Assembly: GCA_963377175.1 (NCBI GenBank)
Contig: CAUJNA010003079.1
Coordinates: 682,274-746,273, forward strand
Reading direction: 5' to 3'
Length of the DNA stretch: 64,000 nt
Source: Effrenium voratum
Taxonomy: Eukaryota; Sar; Dinophyceae; Suessiales; Symbiodiniaceae
The stretch's first letter is position 1, and every line of letters starts with the position of its first letter. Under the pieces are notes generated by a model. It saw only the letters and a program-made list of their open reading frames with translations, made no database searches and was not told where the DNA came from. Both the position numbers and the translations under genes were made by a program. Of this stretch, positions 23,160 through 33,413 are shown piece after piece.

Positions 23160-24300
23160 GCATTCTGCCCCCCCCTTTCCAACACGAACTTCACCCACAA
23201 CCAGCAAGCAGCTTGAAAACGACTGCGGGATGTCCGCTTATGTCTAGCGAAAGCATGTTGGCTATCTCGTCGCTCCACTGCTAAGAGCACGCTATTCTCC
23301 TTCTGGTTTTTAGAGGCTGGATCCCTTGGTTACCTACTATACGGGTATAAATTAATCCACTGGGCAGGGATTGAGTGAAGGGGTCAACCAAATGCAAAAA
23401 GGAAGGCGGTCTATGCTGTCTTGTTTGGCCGGTGACCAAGCCGCAAAGCTACGGGGGAACCCACTGTCCATTGGACACGTGGCCCCTATCATGGCAGCTG
23501 CCGAACTACGGGAACCGGGGATGGTGTTTGAGATGGTGTCCCATTTCAGGAGCCCCTCACTTCTTAGGGTAGCACCTCCCTATTCATCCAGGTTGATTAA
23601 TCCTTGCCAAGCCCCATGGCCTTAAACATGAAACTTGGACGGATTGATCCTCGAGTTGATTACGGTCATCTTCAAGGAGGATTGGCCGGCTCGCCCACAC
23701 TAGCCGTCCCCAAACTTCCGAACTGTCCTCACATCTCTGGGTTTACCTTTCTCACCCTTTTCTCAGAACACAAGGCGCCGTCTACCTTCAACACACATGC
23801 GATAAACATTCCAGGCGATGTCTACACGCAATCAAGAAAAAGAGTATGTGTACTGGTGAATGATAAAGCCACTAATCAAAAGTTGGGGCCCTTGTCACAT
23901 TCTTGTGTGGCATGCATCCATCAGGCTCTCCAGAAACACATGTGAAAACACATGAAAGCACGTGAACATACATGGTCAATATCCCAATGAATTGACACCA
24001 AGAGGGTCTCCTCACCTTGGCCGCTCCGAAATTTGACCGATCAAAAGAAGTGTGTTGTGGGCATATGTCCTTCCAAGAGCGTGGTCTTTCACAAGAAAAA
24101 GGGCAACGGTCAACCTTGGGGCCACTGCAATCAAACCCTCCGTTGGCTGAAGTCTCCTGGACACAATGAGCGTATGTCCATGTTGATCCTGGGAACATGT
24201 AAAACCAAATGTTGGGAGAAAAACGGTGGTCGATCAAAGTTTGGGCATGACTGATTGGTCAAAGCGAAGGCAACAAGGCCGATCCTCGAGATTTAACCTG
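23160..24300. other. no gene recognised
   Basis: Open frames are short and give no recognisable motif. Confidence 0.4.
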
Positions 24301-24347
24301 CTTCACTAGCAGATCTATCGCTCTCAACCACCAAGAATTATCATATG

Positions 24348-24477
24348 ATACTGTGGATGGACAAAATCCTGCACCACCTAAGAAACCCTGCAATGATGAC
24401 CCCCTGTAAATACCAACTAACAATGCCTGCCTATGGTGTCAAAGTGGTGCGAAGCGCATTTCGTCCATCCACAGTAT
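24348..24477. mobile_element. non-autonomous element with about 15-bp inverted ends
   Basis: ATACTGTGGATGGAC at the left is matched by the reverse complement GTCCATCCACAGTAT at the right. A further imperfect pairing (GCACCAC against GTGGTGC) lies inside. Length about 130 bp. Confidence 0.75.
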
Positions 24478-24514
24478 GTCTCTCTGGAAAAAAACATATA
24501 ATATGCATATACTA

Positions 24515-24640
24515 CATAAAATATCTATAATACATATATATATATATACACATAAATATATATGTATGCATATGTATATGTATATATATGTATGTATATG
24601 TATACATATATGTATACGTATATGTATGTGTGTGTCTCAA
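24515..24640. repeat. AT-rich TATATG microsatellite
   Basis: Alternating TATATA, TATATG and TGTATA units. Confidence 0.9.
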
Positions 24641-25723
24641 AGTCTCTAATCTCAAGAGGTTCCAGACATTTGCCGACCTCAGAGCCTGTCGCGGCCTTCC
24701 GTCGCTACAGGTCCTCCTCTTCTAAGGACTCAGAGTCCGAGCCGGAGCCTCGCCTGTCGAGGCGCGAGACGGAACCGCCTGAACCACTCAAACCGTCCAT
24801 TTGGTTAAGACCCCTGGAAAAAATGAGAAACTATGGCCAGTGATAAAATGGAAGATAGTGTAGTGACAAATGTCCATTTAGTGATAAATTCCTTTTGAAA
24901 CCAACAAGGGAAAATAACAGAAGAAAATGTACCGCAAAAAAGATGAAACAAAGGACTGGAGTGTCATGCGCTTGGAGACTCCCCCCCCAAAAAAAGAACT
25001 CAAGAGGAAGGGCAACTTGTTTGTGTTTATTCCCGAACTTGAGTTCATGATTGGCAGTGTCATTTTCGTCATTTTGCCATGGCTAGCAACTTGGGCAAGA
25101 TGACGGTACCCATCTGCACTCTGTACCCTTTCTCCACTTGCCCGCCACCCGGCCGCACATCCATGCAAACATGGACACTTTCCGGTGAGCGGCCCAAGGT
25201 GGACCAATGGATGTAGGACAGCCAACAATCAAAAGGGTGCTTCTCCTAGAGACCTACTGTCCAGTTTGTGGGAGCACGCGGTTCAGGATATGAACAAAGC
25301 CTCCCTTCCGATGGAGATGGAGAGGGTTGGCCGAAAGTCTGAACTTTATGTGGACCACCAAATGGTCTTCCCTAAAGAGTATCAAAAGTCGAGCTTTGAA
25401 AGTCAGAAGGCATGTGACTTCAAGACAAACCAGTGTGCAGTGGCGACACGGGCAGCATGGGGCGGGTACAATCCACACAAACCACCGTCAAAACCATGCT
25501 GGCCGCCGGCGGCACAAGGCCAATCACTTTTGCCCACGTACAGTTCAATGCCGGAGCCACCCGATTACACGTGATCCTCCTGGTTTGTCCCATTGGTTGA
25601 AACAAAACCATATATGTGACAAGTCAGGGTGATTCCCACAAAGGAAAGTGTTCAAATGACGACGGCCCCAAAAGAAACCCTACGACCATAGGAAAGCCAG
25701 TGTAAATCAGCCCTGGAGGTTCC

Positions 25724-25829
25724 CTCACTTCCGACCGAGTGAATTCGCCCAAAAAGTCCCCGACTTTTTCATTTACCGCTCAAATGGTCCAAACCCCCAA
25801 AAAACAAAGTCAGGAACTCAGGAAGTGAG
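25724..25829 (+). mobile_element. small inverted-repeat element, family R4
   Basis: Left end CTCACTTCC and right end GGAAGTGAG are inverted repeats. The interior has CGAGTGAATTCGCCCAAAA and TTTTTCATTTACC, as in copies at 51,075 and 63,326. Confidence 0.65.
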
Positions 25830-26165
25830 TCAACCAACGTTCCCAATGATCCGGATCCAGATCCGGCCGGCCACCCCCCCAAAAAAAAAAGAGCGTTTCG
25901 GAACCACGGGGGCCCGAGTTCTCCTCGCTGCTCAGCCCGGGGCTTGCTTTTCGCTTCTTCGCGTCGCGCGGCGTTCGGGGACTGGACCTGGAGTGCAGGT
26001 GGGTCCGAGCCACTGCCCGACCCCTTTTCACGTAGAACCGGTTCGACTCCTCAGTTGCCCCTCGGACGGGACCTGGAAACAATCCATACCCTCAAATGGT
26101 AAAAATGGTTTTGCTGGCAGGAGTTTCTTTTTTGAGGGAGGGGGGAGGGGACTTGGGCAACTTTT

Positions 26166-26221
26166 AGACTACAGAAAAAGGGCTACCCTTATTTTGACCT
26201 CTTCTTTGGAGGACCTAGATA
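26166..26221 (-). mobile_element. partial R1 element, opposite orientation
   Basis: Read on the minus strand it is CTAGGTCCTCC ... AATAAGGG ... TTTTTCTGTAGTCTA. It is the only R1 copy in this orientation. Confidence 0.65.
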
Positions 26222-26576
26222 AGGTGATCACCTCGTATTTCCGGGTCTAGGCCCACTTCCCTTGCGGGCACCTCACCTCACTTCCCTCGTATTTCCGGGT
26301 GCATTTTTGTTTTCTTAATCCGAACTTGTGCTGGCCACTCAAATGGAAGACCCCAGATTAAAGGGGTTAAAAAGGGCACTACTGGGGGACCTGGTTTCGG
26401 GATCTTTTTGCGAACCAGAACCCGAAAAACGGAAAACACGTTGAACTGAGTGACAGGAGGTCCCTGTCCAAGCCAGGACGCCCCGAAACGTCGGGTTCCG
26501 GTTCCTCGTGAATTGGTGGGATCGATCGAGGGTTCAGCCCCATGTACCTGGTGTCGGCCAAGGGAACCAAAAGAGA

Positions 26577-26690
26577 CTCAGTCGCCCAAAGGACCCAGAA
26601 ATGAAAGGTGATCACCTTTTGGGGCCTTGACTACAGATAGACCAAAATTGGAAAACCAACAGGTTAAAAGGTCGGCTTTGGGCAACTGAG
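26577..26690 (+). mobile_element. small inverted-repeat element, family R3
   Basis: Starts CTCAGTCGCCCAAAGGACC and ends GGTCGGCTTTGGGCAACTGAG-like. The core holds AAAGGTGATCACCTTTTGG, itself a palindrome. Nearly identical to the copy at 52,250. Confidence 0.85.
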
Positions 26691-26830
26691 GAGAGCCAAA
26701 AGGGAGCCTGCAAAAACCACCTCGCCATTCCACTTCGCCAAAAGGGGGCCCCTTTGCACTTGAAAGGCCAAAAGAATCTCGGCAGTTCCCACACAACACA
26801 GCAAATACAAGGACAAGGTCGGAAGAGCTC

Positions 26831-26944
26831 CTAGGTCCTCCAGCTTTGGAGGTTAGAATATGGGTACCTACTTTTTCTGTAGTCTATTTTAGTAGGGGAA
26901 CCCTCCCCCAAAAAGTGTAAAAGGTTACTACTGGGGGACCTAGG
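26831..26944 (+). mobile_element. small inverted-repeat element, family R1
   Basis: Near-complete copy: CTAGGTCCTCCAGC, GGAGGTTAGAATA, TTTTTCTGTAGTCTATTTTA and ACTACTGGGGGACCTAG. Confidence 0.9.
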
Positions 26945-27128
26945 CTCAAAGCAGAGTTGCTGTTGGGAAGGGACAACTCGGGACAACCGAATCAACAAAT
27001 AATGTTACATCCCTCATTGCATCCCCGGTGAATGTATCAATGCCGTCACGTTGGATCAGCCGCATCGATGCACGAAGTTGACCCCGGGGATGCAAATGTA
27101 CCATGCGCCCCATCCAAAGACAAGCTGA

Positions 27129-27226
27129 AGGGAAACACAGACATGGCCTGGAACAATCGGTTTCCTTTTAGTTTGGTGGAAAAAGCCGTGTTTCAAATGG
27201 TTGCAAAATGTATCTTTTAAGGAGCC
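27129..27226 (+). mobile_element. small element, family R5 (diverged left end)
   Basis: Shares GGTGGAAAAAGCC, TTTCAAATGG and TATCTTTTAAGGAGCC with the other R5 copies. Confidence 0.6.
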
Positions 27227-27508
27227 ACCCAAAATGAAACCTAGGTAAATGGAACCAAGGACCAAAACCGGTCCCCTGGTGGCTTTCTTTTGACCCAAAC
27301 CCCAAGAAGTGACGAAAAAGTCCCTAGACTCAGCTTGGGCGCTGGAGAGCCGGCCATCTGCTGCAGCAGCCTGAGAGATCCAGCGGGAACCGCAGGGGTG
27401 GATGTGCACCCAACAAGACCGGGGGATGACATCCCAGGGAATTCAATGCAGAAAGGTTTGCTGGTGAACTAAGCCTTGTCAAGAAGCCTTCCTTGCACCG
27501 CTTCTTGG

Positions 27509-27624
27509 CTCAGTTGCCCAAAGCACCTGGAAATATAAGGTTAAGCTTTTGGAACCTTCACTAAATATTGACCAAATCAGGGAAACCAAAAGCTTGAAAG
27601 GCCGATTTGCTTTGGGCGTCTGAG
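27509..27624 (+). mobile_element. small inverted-repeat element, family R3
   Basis: Starts CTCAGTTGCCCAAAG and ends CTTTGGGCGTCTGAG. Confidence 0.75.
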
Positions 27625-27649
27625 TTAAAGCAAGAGTGCCATACCTCAT

Positions 27650-27720
27650 CTAGGTCCAGTGGAGAGGATAGAATAAGTTGGTACCCACTTTTCTTGTCTA
27701 TTTCAGTAGGGGACCTAGAT
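27650..27720 (+). mobile_element. internally deleted R1 element
   Basis: Has CTAGGTCCAGTGG, GATAGAATAAG, TTGTCTATTTCAGTAGGGG and ACCTAG. Confidence 0.7.
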
Positions 27721-27980
27721 ACAGAAAGGTTTTGCTTGGGAACCAGCTGGCCAGAAGTGTCTAAACCTTACATTCTGACCATCTTGAAAGGTCTTCCCTA
27801 GGCTGGAAAAAACGGACCCCGGCCAAAAAAAACACTTTTTTGCCTGGCTCGTGGGAAGCCAAGGGACCCCAAAAAAGGAAAAGAGCAACCAGGGGAGCTC
27901 ATTCCGGGGAAGTAAAGCGCATCGCAAGTCGAGCTTTGGGAGCGAGCAAGTGAGAAGCCATGGTGAGTTCAAGACAAGCA

Positions 27981-28105
27981 CTAGGTCCTCCAGTTTTGGA
28001 GCTTGGAATGCGGGTACCCGACTTTTTTTTTCCGTTTTGTCTATTTTAGTAGGGGGACCCTCCCCCAAAAAAGGGGAGAGAAGGGCACTACCGGGGGACC
28101 TGGAT
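27981..28105 (+). mobile_element. small inverted-repeat element, family R1
   Basis: Near-complete copy from CTAGGTCCTCCAG to GGGGGACCTGG. Confidence 0.85.
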
Positions 28106-29011
28106 ACAGAAAGGTTTGCTTGTGAACTAAGTTGGGCAAAGCCTCAATCAAACCAAGGGCCATTTCTACAGAGGAGAAAGACAAAATGTAGAACTTTCCG
28201 GAAAGGCATGTGTGTTTTTTTGCAATCCCTTTTCGTAACATTGACTATCAAAAGGGGGAGGTCGTTTGGACCCAAGGCTTAGGTGCGGCAAAAAGCTGTT
28301 GGGCGTGTACCTGTGAGCGAGGTTCCAAAAACGGTCACTGTCGGAGCTCTTGCTGGCTGAAGCAAGCCCTGACTTGAATGCAATATTGACTTCGCCAGTC
28401 GACACACTTTACACCTTGGTGGCTCTCCGATTGTTCATAGGGGGGTGTCCCTGGGTTTAGTGGGGAATCAGCCCACTTCTGGAGGGGAACACCCCCCACC
28501 CCCCCCATAAATAAACTGTTCGGTTGACTACTATGCAGTCAACATTTCTCGGTTGCGACATCTGTTCCCCTGCTATTTAGGGGTTCAACGGAAAAGGCCA
28601 TTCGTTGGCAATAAGTTAAAGTCCAAACATCCCTTGGCAAAATGCACCAACGATTTGTCTTCATCCCCCCTGCTGTCGGGGGCAGGGGGGTGGTGGGCCC
28701 CCAACTTCATTTATCTAGCCTTCCCAAAAAAGGTAAAATGGAATTCCAGCAATGGAGTTCCATCAGTCACCCCCCTCCCCAAATGTCATTTTTAAGGCTG
28801 TGTGGGGATTTGTCTTCCAGCACCTCGCGTTTTCAACTGCCGCCCGCCCACACCGCGGAAAAAGATCCGCCGGCTCCGTCTGATTGCTGCGCCGAGCGGC
28901 GCGGAGGGCAGGCGCGGCGCGATCTCCGGGGGCGCGGAGGGCTGGCTCTCGGCTCCTGGGGCGAGGGAGTTTGGGGTGCTTTGCAAGACCCGAGCCCAGT
29001 GAATTCTAGGC

Positions 29012-29128
29012 GAGGTCCTCCAGTTTTGGAGGTTGGAAGGGTGCCCGATTCTTTTCGGTAGTCTATTTTAGTAGGGGAACCCTCCCAACCAAAAAAGGGG
29101 AGAGAAGGGCACTACTGAGGGACCTGGT
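29012..29128 (+). mobile_element. small inverted-repeat element, family R1
   Basis: From AGGTCCTCCAGTTTTGG to CTACTGAGGGACCTGG. The core lacks the AATAAGG block. Confidence 0.8.
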
Positions 29129-29168
29129 AGGGGTAACTTCCCCATTCTTTCCAGGGATCCTTCATTAC

Positions 29169-29217
29169 CGGTGCCATATGTCCAGAAGGATTCACCGCCC
29201 CTGGTTCCAGCGAGCGG
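29169..29217 (-). CDS. candidate short exon
   Basis: 49 bp lie between a CCTTTGCAG acceptor and a GTAATG donor and encode PLAGTRGGESFWTYGT. Good signals but short. Confidence 0.35.
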
Positions 29218-29640
29218 CTGCAAAGGCGAACGGCCTTCAGACTTCGACACAACTGCCGCCCGACCCGCATACAAGTGAGCCACCAATTTGTTCAGTGTCA
29301 GGGCAAGCTGCTGCGAACATTTTCGAGTTGGATTCAGCTGGGCTCACACCCAAAAAAGCCCATGATCCCCAGGCTGGCCCAGCCACGTACCCACACACCA
29401 AACCGCAGTGGAGCCAAGCGAAGGCGATCCCCTGCCAAAAGCTCTTGCCTCTTTCTTTTTGTTTAACTTTCAATGGCTTGGTGAAAGCTACCGGATAATA
29501 AAAAATCCAACCAATCACGCCTAAACACCTAGTACCCGGAGGGCAGTTGTTTTTTTTTGCTTTTTTTGTGGGGGGTGGGGGGGCACCACCAAGAACATAA
29601 CGCCCGAAACAAGCCCGACACAAGCCCGACGAGGTCTTGC

Positions 29641-29726
29641 CAGGCAGCGAGTCTCCGCGGTCTGCACCAAGCTCTGGCGCAAGCCGAGCCCCTGAGCCAC
29701 AAGCCTCTTGACGAATGAAACATACC
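29641..29726 (-). CDS. candidate exon, unknown protein
   Basis: After a GGTGCGAG acceptor the frame reads YVSFVKRLVAQGLGLRQSLV and then QTAETRCLA. A GC donor (GCAAGACC) would end it. The family is not recognised. Confidence 0.45.
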
Positions 29727-29820
29727 CTCGCACCAGCTAACATGGAAGTGCACAAATTGGGTAAATTTTAAAGGCAAACAAAAGGAAACCACTAACCAAC
29801 TGGTTGGTGGGGGTCAACAA

Positions 29821-30012
29821 CTAGGTCCTCCAGCTTTGGAGGTTAGAATAAGTTGGTACCAGCCATGTGCCCAGATACTGCCCAGATACTGCCCAAATAC
29901 ACGTGTCCTATACCAATACTGGGGGGGTTTAGGTAACCATGTGACTTTTTGGGGTAGTCTATTTTAGTAGGGGAACCCTCCCCAGAAAAAGGGCACTACT
30001 GGGGGACCTGGA
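29821..30012 (+). mobile_element. R1 element with internal insertion
   Basis: Both R1 ends are present, but about 75 bp of extra sequence (including two CCAGATACTG copies) follows the AATAAG core. Confidence 0.8.
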
Positions 30013-30116
30013 CAAACAAGAAGAAGCGTTTTTGTTTTTAGTTACTTTCTGGGGCAACGCTGTTTTTTGGAGTTACTTTCTGTCTTGTTTTCATTTTAGA
30101 ACTACTCTTCCGGGGG

Positions 30117-30137
30117 CTATATATATATATATATATG
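30117..30137. repeat. TA microsatellite
   Basis: A short run of TA dinucleotides, followed by a T tract. Confidence 0.8.
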
Positions 30138-30689
30138 TTTTTTTTAAAGCTCCTGATCGTTTTGCAGTGTGTTTGTTGTGCATTCTGCGTTTTCAAGCTC
30201 AAATCAGGGTTCGACCCTTGTCTCGCCCTTTTCGTTTGGGTCGAACATTGAAAAAGGAATGGTCGAACCCTTTCTCGCCTTTTTGCTTCTAACCATATAT
30301 GAATCTGGGAGAAGTCCAGGTGTTAAGTTGCTTCAGGTTTTGTGTTTTAAGTGAAACAAGTGCTTTTGAGGTGCTTTTGTTGCGCGAATTCAAACAAGTG
30401 ATTTCAGAAATTGGCCCCAAGTCGCAAAACCCTTCCTTCCTTCCACAGACAACATGTTTTATTGTTCATGTTTATTTATTTTATTTAAAAATAAAAAGCA
30501 AACATGGGCACGTCCGGGAAAAAGGGACGTGCACAGCGCAAAGCGATTTTCCACGGATTCCTTCCTTCGTCTTTGTTTGTCAGATTGTCAGCACGTACCC
30601 TTTATAAAACTCCCTCCTAGCAACTGCTCCCCACCGCTCAGTGTCAACTTTCGATTGGTCCGGAGGCTCATCAGGTGTGGCTCCCTCTG

Positions 30690-30835
30690 CGAAACTTGGC
30701 GCAACTCGACGCAACTCGGCAAAACTTGGCGTAACTTGGGGAAACTTGGCGTAACTTGGCGTAACTTGGCGACGCTTGGGGAAACTTGGGGAAACTCGGC
30801 GAAACTTTGGCTTCCTTCTGCACCAACACATCGGA
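30690..30835. repeat. 10-bp-type minisatellite (AACTTGGCGT)
   Basis: Imperfect 9 to 11-bp units such as AACTTGGCGT, AACTTGGGGA and AACTCGGCA repeat in tandem. All minus frames are open with Ser/Pro/Phe/Lys-rich repeats, which I attribute to the repeat itself. Confidence 0.8.
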
Positions 30836-30919
30836 GGGGTGCCTTTCGCAAACTGAGCGTGTCTTACAATCGGGGACCCCAAAAATTGTGAGGTGTAACC
30901 GGGACCCTCGAAAAGAGAG

Positions 30920-30994
30920 TCCCATCAAAAACACACACACACAAATACAAACTCACACAAACAGACGAACACACGAACACAGCAACACACACAC
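30920..30994. repeat. CA-rich tract at the left edge of the retroelement
   Basis: ACACAC runs with CAAA and GAACA interruptions end exactly where the left direct repeat starts. On the far side of the element another CA run resumes at 43,091. Confidence 0.8.
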
Positions 30995-31354
30995 TTGAAC
31001 TCCAGATGGAGAGTGCTAATCTTTCGAGTACAACTGATGAGTCTCGAGTACAACTGATGAGTCTCGAGTACAATTGGGAACAAACCCCATCGGCTTGCTG
31101 GTCACTTGGCTTCCCTGTAGTTACTTCAACAGGGAAACAGGGAAGCAACAGCGGTTCAGGGGGGGGACCAAAAGGACGTTCGGAGCATCACGACTTTCTC
31201 AAATTGCAGGTACGTCCACAAGCCGTCCCTTCCGGATTTCACGATCAAACCATCACTGTCTTCGTTGGGCAGTGAGTGATGGCGATCCACTGCCCGCCTG
31301 CTGCAACGGAAAAAGGTTTTGGTGGCAGGGTATTCTGCCACTCCGCACACACAC
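30989..31354 (-). repeat. left direct repeat (pseudo-LTR, 3' side)
   Basis: The repeat is identical to 42,734-43,099 except for five substitutions and has no gaps. It contains two tandem 20-bp units with CTGATGAG at 31,031-31,070, a hairpin CTTCCCTGT/ACAGGGAAG at about 31,100-31,145, and a short hairpin GTGGCAG/CTGCCAC near its outer end. The outer boundary merges into CA-rich sequence, so the exact end is uncertain by a few bases. Confidence 0.9.
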
Positions 31355-31419
31355 GCCCCTCAATGAGGGGCGAGGTTTCTCTTTTCCTGCAGGAAGATCA
31401 CATGCTCCAACCCGAGTCT

Positions 31420-31920
31420 CTATCGTTGACCAAAATATCCACCACGGCGAGGGGAGCGAGACACAGCCCTAAACCGCTCAGAAGACGGGAACGAGAGATC
31501 ACCACGTTGAGCGTTGCGAGTGTCGCCATAGAGGACTGAAGCGATTTGCGAAGCAGCCTGGCGATCACCATGAGAAAACGGGGTGGCGTAGGTGAACGTC
31601 TCCTCAACTGGAACGGCATCGGAGTTCCGGACTTGACCAAGAGATTGATCATGCGGATAATGAGTTGCGAAGGATTCCATCCGAGACAGAATACGCTGGT
31701 ATCCTTGATGCTGCCAGTCGCGGATGTCCCACGCCTGGACAGGCTCATTGGGATCAGTCACCCGCTGCCATTCCCGAAAAGAATTTTCAGGTAGATCAGG
31801 TACGGCGTCACCGCGGTGCCATCGTTGAGGCTGTCCTGGAGTGTATATCCGCACCCACTCCTGTTCCTGCCAGACCGAATATTCGAGCCATGGGTGCTGC
31901 TTCGAATCATCGATGTCCAT
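31420..31920 (-). CDS. element ORF K: small protein with the shared WIRIY/RDW module
   Basis: A 166-codon intact frame; I chose the Met of MDIDDSKQHPWLEY because the relatives also start just before an aromatic/acidic motif. An earlier in-frame Met exists at 31,989. The module reads EWVRIYTPG, then FREWQRV, then WDIRDWQHQGYQR. The same landmarks recur in ORFs H, I and J. The C-terminus is Ser/Arg-rich (FRAVSRSPRRGG), which suggests nucleic-acid binding or phospho-regulation, as an inference. It is the last ORF of the array, 65 bp before the left repeat. No known domain is recognised. Confidence 0.75.
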   Translation of the reverse strand: MDIDDSKQHPWLEYSVWQEQEWVRIYTPGQPQRWHRGDAVPDLPENSFREWQRVTDPNEPVQAWDIRDWQHQGYQRILSRMESFATHYPHDQSLGQVRNSDAVPVEETFTYATPFSHGDRQAASQIASVLYGDTRNAQRGDLSFPSSERFRAVSRSPRRGGYFGQR

Positions 31921-32070
31921 GTCGAAGTGAGAGGCAAGGATTGTCGCGGGCTCCGATCCAGCTGATAGAGGAACAGGCACCATGCACAACCATGTTCAAA
32001 CAACAACCAAGCAAGATCATGCAAGTGTAGAGACCACCCTTATTTTGTACGCTGCGCCACTCATGCGAGT

Positions 32071-32641
32071 CTAGTCCTCAGTCAGCTCGAAGATGGGACT
32101 CGCCTTGTCCCTGCCGCTGTCGGAAGGATTCACGGGCCGGTAGGGCTCGGAGACCCCAACCGTCTCCGATGGTGTGTTTCCACGCGATGCACGTACTGGT
32201 TGATGAGGCTGGGAAGCGTGACGTGCGCGAGCTGTCAGTTGCTGAGAAATCCCCTCCTGGAGACGAGTCAGTTCTTCGGTAGAGAAATCAGCCGCATCCG
32301 AGGACCTGAGAATCGCGTCTAACAGCTCCGGTGACATACTCAATGCCGCAGACTGCGTGGCCACGCTGTGATGATCAGGAAAATACATGGAATCAAATTC
32401 ATGACCAGCGTGAGGGGCAGCGACTCTCCGATAGCCCTCCGTGGCCCAGTCTCGTTTGTACCACATGGTGACTTGGACCTGCCCACCGACTGAGTCCTGG
32501 TTGGGAGCATAGAACTCTGAAAGTATGCGGAGGAGGTGGAGCATCATGTTCTTCATGTGGTGTCCATGATCCCGGATGAAAGATCTTGACCCACTGGGCA
32601 TCAGGTTGTTGAGGGTCCGGACACCATTCCAGCCACGCCAT
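32071..32641 (-). pseudogene. element ORF J: shared-module protein broken by a frameshift
   Basis: The reading frame starting at 32,641 (MAWLEW) contains QWVKIFHPGSWTP, the first half of the module. At about 32,510-32,530 the homology moves to another frame, which continues VTMWYKRDWATEGYRR and runs to the stop at 32,071. The second frame is open for 213 codons. The C-terminal part is polar (Gln/Ser/Arg-rich). One indel, or an unrecognised intron, would explain it; I see no convincing splice pair at the break. A sequencing error is also possible. Confidence 0.65.
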
Positions 32642-32823
32642 GACAACGCAACCACGGAAAGACAAATTGATAGGTGTACGGCTGCAGACAACAATGAGTG
32701 AAAGCGAAACAACTATCACAATGCAAAAGACCACTTTTGCAGCACTGCACGGCTCCAGCATCGAAGACACTCTCCCGAATCGAATTGAACTGAACAGACT
32801 CCCCAGGAAGGCGAGGACGGGCA

Positions 32824-33267
32824 TCAGCCATCCTGTGAATTGGATGATGCCGAGGAAGAGGTCAGTCCAGCATACATGAGGTCCGGTGCGCCCGAAGCGA
32901 AAACTGGCCTCGCGATGCTGGGGCGTGGACGACCCAGACGTTGGTATCCCCTGGTGACCCAGTCCCTGTAATACCAAGTATAGAAGGTTGCATAGGATAC
33001 CGGTTGCGAAACAGCGCCTGTGTTGGTGCCGCCCGTACTTTCCCGAGGCCAATACACTTCGAAGTGGTGGACCTTGCGCCATTCCCGATAGGTGGTTGGG
33101 TCATCCGGGGCCGGTCCCAGGGTGTTCGCGGCGACTGGATGCCACGGACCTGGTACATAGATCCGAATCCATTCCACACTCGTATTGGCTGGCCCATTGA
33201 CGATGTCGTAGTCAAAGTAGCGAGGCAGGACCCATCGTGCTGCACCATACACTGTACAATTGAACAT
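32824..33267 (-). CDS. element ORF I: small protein with the shared module
   Basis: A 147-codon intact frame. After an N-terminal PRYFDYDI the module runs VEWIRIYVPGPWHP, TYREWRKVHHFEVYW, ESTGGTNTG and YYRDWVTRGYQRLG. It is the closest relative of ORF H, which suggests tandem duplication. There are no Cys pairs, signal peptide or transmembrane segments. The C-terminal tail is Ser-rich. Function unknown. The Trp/Tyr/Arg-rich conserved positions would suit protein or RNA binding, but that is a guess. Confidence 0.8.
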   Translation of the reverse strand: MFNCTVYGAARWVLPRYFDYDIVNGPANTSVEWIRIYVPGPWHPVAANTLGPAPDDPTTYREWRKVHHFEVYWPRESTGGTNTGAVSQPVSYATFYTWYYRDWVTRGYQRLGRPRPSIARPVFASGAPDLMYAGLTSSSASSNSQDG

Positions 33268-33413
33268 TTCAACCCGGCAAGCCGCTCAAAGTCATAAAGG
33301 AAAGCGGCGAACAAATAGAGACGGAACGTACACCACCAAGCAAGACAACCCAACATGGACTCTCATACAAAGCAAGCACAACCGCATCATTTATCCGACA
33401 TGCTACTCAAGTG

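Noticed and set aside
26036..26050. GGTTCGACTCC as a tRNA or SINE B box
   Set aside because: No A box at the right distance and no cloverleaf can be drawn.
30588..30940. Ser/Pro/Phe-rich minus ORFs as a repeat protein
   Set aside because: All three minus frames are open over the 10-bp minisatellite, with no sign of selection for one of them.
31031..31070. Tandem CTGATGAG units in the direct repeats as a hammerhead ribozyme
   Set aside because: The 5' half of the core is present on the plus strand, but no GAAA partner with a matching stem follows at a suitable distance, and the element is read from the minus strand. N-terminal-endonuclease PLEs are also reported to lack canonical hammerheads.
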